This document shows, one piece after another, positions 1 to 7,379 of a DNA stretch of 32,257 bases. Numbering within the stretch: position 1 is the stretch's first letter; each line of letters begins with the position of its first letter. A program made the translations under genes and the position numbers. The notes below the pieces were generated by a model. It made no database searches. It was given only the letters and a program-made list of their open reading frames with translations, and had not been told where the DNA came from. The stretch comes from Syntrophales bacterium (GTDB taxonomy: Bacteria; Desulfobacterota; Syntrophia; Syntrophales; UBA2210): positions 1 to 32,257 of the forward strand of contig JAQULO010000016.1 in assembly GCA_028718565.1 (NCBI GenBank), given 5' to 3'.

Positions 1-82
1 GACGAACATTCTCGAAAACAACAGCTTCACGGTCAGGATGCCGCACAGCGCCGTGCCGCGGTATATCGCCCAACGTATACAT
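1..82 (-). CDS. AMP-dependent acyl-CoA synthetase/ligase, N-terminal fragment truncated by window edge
   Basis: Reverse strand from ATG at 82 reads MYTLGDIPRHGAVRHPDREAVVFENVR, typical of the N-terminus of class I adenylate-forming enzymes. An AAGGAG-type RBS lies just upstream (revcomp GAAGGAGTGACGTATATG). Not in the ORF track because it is truncated. Confidence 0.7.
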   Translation of the reverse strand, partial: MYTLGDIPRHGAVRHPDREAVVFENVR

Positions 83-126
83 ATACGTCACTCCTTCAAT
101 TCCACAATTTCTCTCCTAGATATCCT

Positions 127-142
127 CGCATTCATCATGCCA
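127..142 (-). promoter_or_regulatory. Candidate sigma-54 (-24/-12) promoter for the minus-strand acyl-CoA synthetase
   Basis: Reverse strand TGGCATGATGAATGCG against consensus TGGCACG-N4-TTGC: GG-N10-GC spacing is exact, with two mismatches. It lies about 45 bp upstream of the ATG at 82. Confidence 0.55.
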
Positions 143-186
143 TGTAAGAATGATGAATTATATTGATATGTTTAAACTTTAAACAC

Positions 187-242
187 ATATGCTGCGACGC
201 TACTCGCAATATGCTGCGACGCTACTCGCAATATGCTGCGAC
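187..242. repeat. 22-bp tandem repeat, about 2.5 copies (ATATGCTGCGACGCTACTCGCA)
   Basis: Units 187-208 and 209-230 are identical; 231-242 is a partial third. TGCGA/TCGCA half-sites alternate every 11 bp. Confidence 0.95.
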
Positions 243-261
243 CAACTCATTGACAATGCCA

Positions 262-287
262 ATGTTCTCAACTATTGTTCTCAACTA
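262..287. repeat. 13-bp tandem duplication (WTGTTCTCAACTA x2)
   Basis: 262-274 ATGTTCTCAACTA; 275-287 TTGTTCTCAACTA; 12/13 identical. Confidence 0.9.
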
Positions 288-326
288 CAAGAGGCGCAAC
301 CGCATCATCCCCGATAGGAGTTTGTC

Positions 327-3300
327 ATGAGAGAAAACAAAGAACTTACGTCTTTGGAAATGCCTGAGGATCATCTGCACATCCTGGCGCTGGCAGCCAT
401 GTTCCAGAAAGAATTTCCCCTCGACTGGATATTGCACCTCTCTCCGTGCCGAGCCTCGGCTGTTCTGGGCGTCATTGAGGCCCTCGTCGCCAAAGACCTC
501 CTTACGAGCAGGCAACCGGGCATTTACAGCTTCACAAATGAAGGGGACCGCCAAATATCTCTCGATTTCCTAAAACCGGATGAAAGGGATGATTACCGGC
601 ATCGTCTCATCACGCTCCTCACGGCAGAACCAATGGAAGGGGATGAAAAAGCCTTGTGCCTCTACCCCCACCTTTTGGAAATTCATAACGATATTAATGG
701 GTGTGGCTGGCTAAAACGTGCAGGCGACCTATCACTTAAACTTGGCCATGCGGAGCAGGCATGGGCGTGTTACAATAAAGCCATCAGCGATCTTTCCGCT
801 CTTGCAACCAAAGAAGCTGATTTGCTCTTCATTGAAACAGCGATCCTTTATTCTAAAACGTCCATGACCACTGACGAGACCTCGAAAATTATCGATGTTT
901 TGGACGCCGCTCTGGAAAAGATCAAACAAACCGACGGCAATGCCGGTCAGGAAGCTATTCTCAAAATGGAATTGGCGAGAAACGAATGGTCCCGGTTACA
1001 GTATTCCACCGCCACGAAACATTTTGAGGAAGGCCGCGCTATAGCTGAAAAGACCAAGGATGAACACACAATACGCAAAACATCTATCTATTTAATCTAT
1101 TTTTATTTCTGGCAAGGGCGCTTCAAAGACATCATCTGCGAATACGAACGTTTCCTCCCGGAAATAACACAATTTCCCAGAGATAAACTCTTATTGCTGC
1201 GCTCACTGTGCGTCGCCGGTCACAGCTACGCCCAGTCAGCGCAGATCAACCAAGCCCTGGGCATATTCGATGCCTTGCAAAAGTATACAGACGAAATCGG
1301 CGATGATTACACACAGTGCTATGTACTGGGCAACATCGCCATGGTCATGATCAACATAGGAAAATTTGAAGAGGCAGCGCGGTATCAGAGGGATTGTGAG
1401 AAGTTGGATAAACGAGTAGGTGATAGTTGGATGAGCTACAACACAACCCTGATAAGGGCATACTTTGAGTATAAGATGGGCAATTATGACCAAGCCGCCC
1501 TTTCTCTTTGCGAGTTCGATCAACTGCGCATTCAGTTAGAAGGACGCGTTTCGCCGGCACCCGCTTACTTTCTGGAACTCTGCTGGGCAATGGAACAGGG
1601 GATTGTGCCCCACAAAACCAGCTACTGTCTCACAGAAGAAATCAATATGGCCCTCCAGGGGGAAAGTGTATTTACTAAAGGTCTTGCATACCGGTACGCA
1701 GCCCTCATGCAGGAGAAGGCGGAGACGCCCCATTGTGAGGTCATGAAACTTCTTGGGCTTTCCGTGCAGTGGCTGGAGACGTCAGGGGCCCTTTTTGAAG
1801 CAGCAAAATCTCAGGTAGAACAAGCGCAGCGACTGCTTATGGCAAATGATATACAAAAAGCCAGAGACCTGACCGTTAAGTCTTCCAGAATTCTATGCGA
1901 TAACAGCTATAATTTGATTCCTAAAGAACTGTGGCAACTCATCGATAAAGAGACCGCCGGCCGGAATATCGTCTTCGATGAAATTTTAAAGTTAGGGCAG
2001 GAAATAGCCAATATCAAGGAAAGCCGCACACTCGTCCTTAAGATTATATCCGTGGTAAACCACATCACAGGAGCTGAGAGAGGCACCATCTTTCTCTTTG
2101 ATGAGGAGGGACGCCTCCAACTCAAGGCATCCCGTAATCTTACACAGACACAGATTGCCGATTCGAGTTTCGCTCCTGCCATGAAATTTATTGAAGAAGT
2201 TGCAAAAACGAAGCGCGGATGCATCAGGGAAACGGATGCCGAAAAGCTGTCCCTCTCGCTCTCCTCAACCACGTCCATACGATCCATGATTTGTGTCCCG
2301 CTGATCCTGAGAGGCCGGGTTACGGGCGTGATGTATCACGACAACTGTTTTATGAAGAGCGCCTTCACCTTCTCGGACTTGGCATTGCTTACTTATTTCG
2401 CATCCCAAGCCGCAATTTCCATCGAAAATATAACTGCTTTCGAGAAGATGGCAACGACGAACCAACGGCTTAGCCAAGAGAAGGCGTATTTGGAAGAACA
2501 ATACCTCCAGCGCATGCACTGGGGTAACATTATCGGCGATAGCCATGCCATAAGAGAGGTCATGACGAGAATTCGCAAGGTGGCTAAAACTGATTCAGGC
2601 GTTCTCATCCTGGGCGAAACAGGCGTAGGCAAGGAATTGGTCGCCAATGCCGTGCATCAAAACAGTCCGCGCCATGATAAACCCTTTATCGTAGTCCAGT
2701 GCAGCGCTCTGCAGGACAATCTTATACAAAGCGAATTGTTCGGCCATGAAAAAGGGTCCTTTACGGGAGCCATGAAGGGCAGGCCGGGAAGACTTGAACT
2801 GGCCCACGGCGGCACCCTCTTCATAGATGAAATCGGCGATATCTCTCTGGAGGTGCAGGTGATTCTCCTGCGGGTCCTGCAGACGAAGCGCTTCGAGCGC
2901 GTGGGCGGCAACGAGACCATCCAATCGGACTTCCGGATCATCGCGGCGACAAACCGGGACTTGGAGAAAGCGGTGCGCGAAGGCAGATTCCGGGCAGATC
3001 TTTATTATCGACTCAATGTCTTTCCCATCCACGTCCCTGCCCTTCGGGAAAGAAAGGACGATATTCCGCTCCTTGCCCGTCATTTTCTCACCATGCATTC
3101 CCAGAAAATAGGAAAGGATTTTCAGGAAATCCACGAAGGGGCGCTGTCTGCGCTTATGCAATACGATTGGCCGGGAAACATCCGTGAACTGGAAAACACC
3201 ATTGAAAGAGCCATGATTCTGAATCAGCCGCCGTTACTGAGAATGATCGATCTTCCTTCGGCTCCCAAGAGTATAGGCGGCATACCCGCCTGGCCGGGCG

Positions 3301-3482
3301 ACCCGAGCATGGCCTTAAGCGACAATGAGCGCAGACATATTCTTTGGACCTTGGAGAAGACGAACGGGCGAGTCAGTGGTCCCGGAGGAGCCGCCGAACT
3401 CCTTAAAATCAATCCTTCCACCTTAAGATTTCGCATAAAAAAACTGGGGATACAAAAGTCTGGCGTCAATCTATACCGATGA
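327..3482 (+). CDS. Sigma-54-dependent transcriptional activator with N-terminal winged-helix/TPR-like region, GAF domain, AAA+ domain and Fis-type HTH
   Basis: ORF of 1051 aa. Walker A GETGVGKE, GSFTGA loop, GGTLFIDEIGDI, R-finger region ending YDWPGNIRELENTIERA, and C-terminal LLKINPSTLRFRIKKLGI HTH. RBS AGGAG at 316-320. Confidence 0.93.
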   Translation: MRENKELTSLEMPEDHLHILALAAMFQKEFPLDWILHLSPCRASAVLGVIEALVAKDLLTSRQPGIYSFTNEGDRQISLDFLKPDERDDYRHRLITLLTAEPMEGDEKALCLYPHLLEIHNDINGCGWLKRAGDLSLKLGHAEQAWACYNKAISDLSALATKEADLLFIETAILYSKTSMTTDETSKIIDVLDAALEKIKQTDGNAGQEAILKMELARNEWSRLQYSTATKHFEEGRAIAEKTKDEHTIRKTSIYLIYFYFWQGRFKDIICEYERFLPEITQFPRDKLLLLRSLCVAGHSYAQSAQINQALGIFDALQKYTDEIGDDYTQCYVLGNIAMVMINIGKFEEAARYQRDCEKLDKRVGDSWMSYNTTLIRAYFEYKMGNYDQAALSLCEFDQLRIQLEGRVSPAPAYFLELCWAMEQGIVPHKTSYCLTEEINMALQGESVFTKGLAYRYAALMQEKAETPHCEVMKLLGLSVQWLETSGALFEAAKSQVEQAQRLLMANDIQKARDLTVKSSRILCDNSYNLIPKELWQLIDKETAGRNIVFDEILKLGQEIANIKESRTLVLKIISVVNHITGAERGTIFLFDEEGRLQLKASRNLTQTQIADSSFAPAMKFIEEVAKTKRGCIRETDAEKLSLSLSSTTSIRSMICVPLILRGRVTGVMYHDNCFMKSAFTFSDLALLTYFASQAAISIENITAFEKMATTNQRLSQEKAYLEEQYLQRMHWGNIIGDSHAIREVMTRIRKVAKTDSGVLILGETGVGKELVANAVHQNSPRHDKPFIVVQCSALQDNLIQSELFGHEKGSFTGAMKGRPGRLELAHGGTLFIDEIGDISLEVQVILLRVLQTKRFERVGGNETIQSDFRIIAATNRDLEKAVREGRFRADLYYRLNVFPIHVPALRERKDDIPLLARHFLTMHSQKIGKDFQEIHEGALSALMQYDWPGNIRELENTIERAMILNQPPLLRMIDLPSAPKSIGGIPAWPGDPSMALSDNERRHILWTLEKTNGRVSGPGGAAELLKINPSTLRFRIKKLGIQKSGVNLYR

Positions 3483-3837
3483 ACATGGTATGAAATGAAA
3501 TCGGCAGTGAAAGGGATTTTCAGACGTTGCTCTACCATCGCTTAGAAGGTAATAAACAAATCACCCGTTAAAGGTGATTGCTAAATGAACTACCCCTCCT
3601 TTGTCGGCTGCGGATGAAACAGCATAAATTTTTAAAAGATTCTCGATATCTCGCCAAAATACGTAATATTTAAGGTGTGAGCCGACTTCCCTGCCGTAAT
3701 GATGAAGGATGCATCAGGCGCCGGAACGTGCTATGGAGCATTCGCTGTGCAATAGAGCTACCGTTTGGCGTATGCCCGCCGGGATGAGTTGAAATGCCTT
3801 GCGACAAGCTTTGGTAATCGGATCATAGGAGAAGAAG

Positions 3838-4353
3838 ATGAACATATCCGAGATGCGCTTTCCCCGTCAGTTGGAAGTGGACGGCTCTGTCGAAATTATT
3901 CGCGGGGAGTTGATGGCGCGTACCTCAAAGCTCTGGACTGGAAGCAAAATTGATGTGCCGGTCATTTCTCTGAATGAACCGATGAAAATAGTGCTGAAAA
4001 ATGCGAGGCTTCAGGGCCGGATTCGCTTTGGCTTCGAACCGATCCTTCAAAAACTCGACAGTGAAAAAAAGGGGATTATCAATGTCAGGGAGCAAACAGA
4101 TGCCCCCTATGGAGACCGGATTTCGCGACTGCTTTTATTGTCCAATGATGGCGCGGAGCGTTTCTATCGCCATATCGAACAGATCTTGCAGGCGCATGCA
4201 CCCAGATTGCTCTGCTGTCTTCTGGATATTGATGGCGATGCTCTGGGTCAGTTGTTCACGGGTAAAGGAGCATCAATAAAGATCATTATGGCTGAGCATA
4301 AGGATGTTGTCTCAGACGTCTTGCGCGCGCTGAAGCTCCGTCCACAAGCGTAA
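3838..4353 (+). CDS. Hypothetical protein, 171 aa
   Basis: Complete ORF with GGAGAAGAAG just before the ATG; no domain recognised by eye. Confidence 0.65.
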   Translation: MNISEMRFPRQLEVDGSVEIIRGELMARTSKLWTGSKIDVPVISLNEPMKIVLKNARLQGRIRFGFEPILQKLDSEKKGIINVREQTDAPYGDRISRLLLLSNDGAERFYRHIEQILQAHAPRLLCCLLDIDGDALGQLFTGKGASIKIIMAEHKDVVSDVLRALKLRPQA

Positions 4354-4465
4354 GAAGGCTATCAATGTCATCCTGATCAGTCATTCTACAATATTCCTGA
4401 TACAGTAGAAATCGAGGACTTGTATTCAAATAATCTGCGGCTCCCGCCTTTGCCGGTTGGGTAAT

Positions 4466-4493
4466 TTGTTAAGAATACCAATGGGTGTATAAT
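4466..4493 (+). promoter_or_regulatory. Candidate sigma-70-type promoter
   Basis: TTGTTA-N16-TATAAT (4466-4471 / 4488-4493). Confidence 0.4.
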
Positions 4494-4575
4494 GAACCCG
4501 TCTTCATAAAAAAGCTCCTACTCCGCTCTCTAAAAAACTGAAGAAATATCTTCGTGCTGCCGATAATAATGGAGA

Positions 4576-4615
4576 ACACGCGTTACCCCCTGCGTGTAAT
4601 GGCTGGGGGTATATT
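4576..4615 (+). promoter_or_regulatory. Overlapping, mutually exclusive hairpins upstream of the membrane sensor gene (attenuator or terminator candidate)
   Basis: Stem A ACACGC 4576-4581 / GCGTGT 4592-4597. Stem B TACCCCC 4584-4590 / GGGGGTA 4605-4611, followed by TATTTTTA. Confidence 0.4.
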
Positions 4616-4753
4616 TTTACACAATAGAAGCCGACATAAAATGGCTGCATCAGCATTACGGACCAGACAATATAATGATCTGGTTTGTGGTTTCGTCATC
4701 AAATCTGGCATATTAAATGCGTAAATCAATGCCATTATCCGCGGGAGGTAGAT

Positions 4754-5617
4754 ATGAGTGCTGAAATCGCAAGGATAGACAGGATAAAGAAGCTGCTTTG
4801 GGATATAACTTCAAGCGGTCTGTCGGTGGATCACAATATTGAGGTCCTTCGCAAGATAATATTGGCAAACCTTCTGCTGCTTGTCGGGTTTGTTACGCTT
4901 CCGATTTTCTGTGCGATACTGTTCAGTCAGAAATGTTATGTGCTCGGCACAGTTGATTCGGTCTTCTTTCTCTTTCTGATCGTGATGTTTTTCTACCTGC
5001 GAAAGACAAAAAATCATCAGTCAGCGGCTATTATCGGTATGGTAGGGATGGGAGGTCTCTTCTTCATCTTTGTTCTCTATGCCGGAATTAGCGACAAAAC
5101 ATATTATATATGGGCCTTCCTCTACCCACTCCTGTGCACCTTTATCCTTGGGTCCGTGAGAGGTTCGTTTTTCTCCCTTCTATTATTGGGACTGGTGTTA
5201 ACGTTGTTTATTATTGATCGATACGTGGCGTTTCTGCCAGGCTATGCCATCGAAAATGAAATCCGTTTCGGAACGGCTTATATCACCATATATTTGATCG
5301 CTCTGATCATGGAAAAGGTCCGTCAGACAACTCATGATCGATTGAATGTTTCAAATTCAAAACTGGAGAAAACCATTACCGAAAAGGAAGATCTGATCCT
5401 GAAATTGCAGAAAACGATCGATGAGGTCATAGTCCTTCGGGGAATATTGCCGATTTGTTCACTGTGCAAGAAAATACGTGATGACGACGGCTATTGGCAC
5501 CAGGTCGAATCCTACGTCCGTTCTCACTCGGAAGCCGATTTTACACACGGCATCTGTCCCGACTGTATGAAGGAACTCTACCCCGACATAAAGATCCGAG
5601 GTAATAATAAGGAATAA
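4754..5617 (+). CDS. Multi-pass membrane sensor-like protein with coiled coil and C-terminal cysteine motif
   Basis: Several hydrophobic segments, a coil, then LPICSLCKKIRDDDGYWHQVESYVRSHSEADFTHGICPDCMKELYP. The track ORF starts at 4685, but ATG 4754 has a GGGAGGTAG RBS. Confidence 0.8.
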   Translation: MSAEIARIDRIKKLLWDITSSGLSVDHNIEVLRKIILANLLLLVGFVTLPIFCAILFSQKCYVLGTVDSVFFLFLIVMFFYLRKTKNHQSAAIIGMVGMGGLFFIFVLYAGISDKTYYIWAFLYPLLCTFILGSVRGSFFSLLLLGLVLTLFIIDRYVAFLPGYAIENEIRFGTAYITIYLIALIMEKVRQTTHDRLNVSNSKLEKTITEKEDLILKLQKTIDEVIVLRGILPICSLCKKIRDDDGYWHQVESYVRSHSEADFTHGICPDCMKELYPDIKIRGNNKE

Positions 5618-5905
5618 AGGTCAACAGGAACAGCGCCCTTTATTGTCCCTGATAAAACAAAAACCTCCGACTTCTTTTTCCCGAGAAACGGGGGTTTCAT
5701 CTTCAATTACTCCACGGCTCTCTTTTTGCGGGCTGTGGTGTTTAAAACCACTTTTCGAGCAACAACCAACCCATGCACAGGCAACAAACCACGCAATACA
5801 TACGTACGGCAAAGAACGGCGACCTCCCATGCACTGACGCGGCCCTCTTTTTTGGCCTGCTTCATTAAAATTGACGCCCTCGTAAGAGGTCAAAGACGCA
5901 TGACT

Positions 5906-6418
5906 CTAGTAAGATTTTCTGAATTCTGTTCCCCGGCACTTATGACAGGGAGGAATATGTCCAGCGTTTAGTATTTTCATGCTGCTTCCGCATTTCTTAC
6001 ACGTAAGGGTTCCCGGGGTTGTTATCTCCCCAGTTTTGTAATCCAGCCCTGATTCAAGCTTGCTTCCCCACTCTTCTAAAGTACCACCAACTGTTTCCAG
6101 GATCTTGGCCAAGGAGCTCTGGATACCTGCTGATACACGATGGGGATCAAGCATCTCACGGGCCGTTTCCCCCATTTTTGAAGCAGCATCGCTGGTGGCT
6201 TTAAGATCACGTATCAAAAAAGCCTTTAACCGCTCTCCCTGCTTACTTCCAAACTCACCCGCTGCAATCATCTCTGTCTTTGCCTTCTCAATGGCCCATT
6301 CTGCCGTCTGGCCTGTCTTATCGCGCGCCTCCTCAAGAAGATTCTTCGATCTCAAAGCCAATTTCTCGTACAGGCTGACCTCTTTCTGTTCCTCTACGTT
6401 TTCCTGCTTTTCAGTCAT
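5906..6418 (-). CDS. Coiled-coil zinc-ribbon protein
   Basis: ATG at 6418 (MTEKQENVEEQ...) preceded by AGGAGG. C-terminal CKKCGSSM...PPCHKCRGTEF zinc ribbon. The upstream-extended ORF to 6463 is less likely. Confidence 0.8.
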   Translation of the reverse strand: MTEKQENVEEQKEVSLYEKLALRSKNLLEEARDKTGQTAEWAIEKAKTEMIAAGEFGSKQGERLKAFLIRDLKATSDAASKMGETAREMLDPHRVSAGIQSSLAKILETVGGTLEEWGSKLESGLDYKTGEITTPGTLTCKKCGSSMKILNAGHIPPCHKCRGTEFRKSY

Positions 6419-6526
6419 ATTAAACCTCCTTGACGAATTTACAAAACCCTCACCTGATATCATCTGGGTTTCAGAATAGATTACGCTTGAATTCTAACAT
6501 AATTAGGACATAATGCAACATGCGTA

Positions 6527-6540
6527 TTGACTTAAATTAA
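6527..6540. promoter_or_regulatory. Candidate Crp/Fnr-type (HcpR-like) operator
   Basis: TTGACTTAAATTAA, 12/14 identical to TTGACTTATGTTAA at 9092-9105. Confidence 0.4.
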
Positions 6541-6628
6541 CTGGTACCTGTTGTCTGCCACCTGTCAGGATTGCTTGATTCAGTTCGAGAAGAAGATATC
6601 TTTTCCTCCCCATCTTCTACCTGATTTT

Positions 6629-7360
6629 TTACGAGTGTTTCAAAACCTCTCCTCTTGTGCTTAGCACTACTTTTTCCATAGGTATTGCTCTGCTGGCTGC
6701 CTTCATTCCTTTTTCTACAATCATGGGAAGACCTGAGCAGCAAGGCACCTCCATAATGACGGTGGTGACGCTCTTGATGTCAGCAGTTCTGAAAATATCC
6801 GTAAACTTGTCTATATAATTCTGGACGCCATCGAATTTTGGACATCCCATCATGACTACTTTTCCTTTCAACAGGTCCCGGTGAAGGGTGGAAAAGGCGA
6901 CGGCTGTGCAGTCTGCAAGCACAAGAAGGTCGGCACCTTTGAGGAAAGGGGCACTCGCGGGTATAAGTCTTATCTGAACAGGCCAGTGGGTAAGAGATGA
7001 TTTTTCAACGCCTTTCCCGACATCGGCGGGTCTGTTTGCCTCCTGGCAGGAGGTAGCTGTCCCAAAGGTCTGGATATCAGTTGACGGGCAGCCGCATGGC
7101 AGGACAGGCAGGGCTTTTTTCGCAAGGTGCCGTCCTACGGCTTTTTCATCAAAGGCTGCCGCTTCCCGTTCTATGATTTTTAGCGCCCCGGTGGGGCATT
7201 CTCCTATACAGGCTCCAAGGCCGTCACAATATACATCGGAAACAACCCGTGCCTTGCCGTCAATCATCTGCAAGGCACCCTCAGCGCAACCCGGCACGCA
7301 TTGCCCGCACCCGTCACACAACTCTTCATCAATTTCAATTATTTTACGTATTGTTTTCAC
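6629..7360 (-). CDS. 4Fe-4S ferredoxin-like protein associated with hcp
   Basis: GTG start at 7360 (VKTIRKIIEIDEELCDGCGQCVPGCAEGAL...CDGLGACIGECPTGAL) preceded by AGGTGA. Two CxxCxxCxxxC-type clusters. The ATG of the track ORF (7597) would overlap hcp extensively. Confidence 0.85.
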   Translation of the reverse strand: MKTIRKIIEIDEELCDGCGQCVPGCAEGALQMIDGKARVVSDVYCDGLGACIGECPTGALKIIEREAAAFDEKAVGRHLAKKALPVLPCGCPSTDIQTFGTATSCQEANRPADVGKGVEKSSLTHWPVQIRLIPASAPFLKGADLLVLADCTAVAFSTLHRDLLKGKVVMMGCPKFDGVQNYIDKFTDIFRTADIKSVTTVIMEVPCCSGLPMIVEKGMKAASRAIPMEKVVLSTRGEVLKHS

Positions 7361-7379
7361 ACAATCACCTGATTGAAAA

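Noticed and set aside
187-242. CRISPR-like repeats
   Set aside because: Units are directly adjacent with no spacers, so this is a tandem repeat and not a CRISPR array.
2595-3161. 188-aa minus-strand ORF
   Set aside because: Antisense to the AAA+ domain of the sigma-54 activator.
5621-5893. 90-aa cysteine-containing minus-strand ORF
   Set aside because: TTG start with no RBS seen and no recognisable family; may be spurious.
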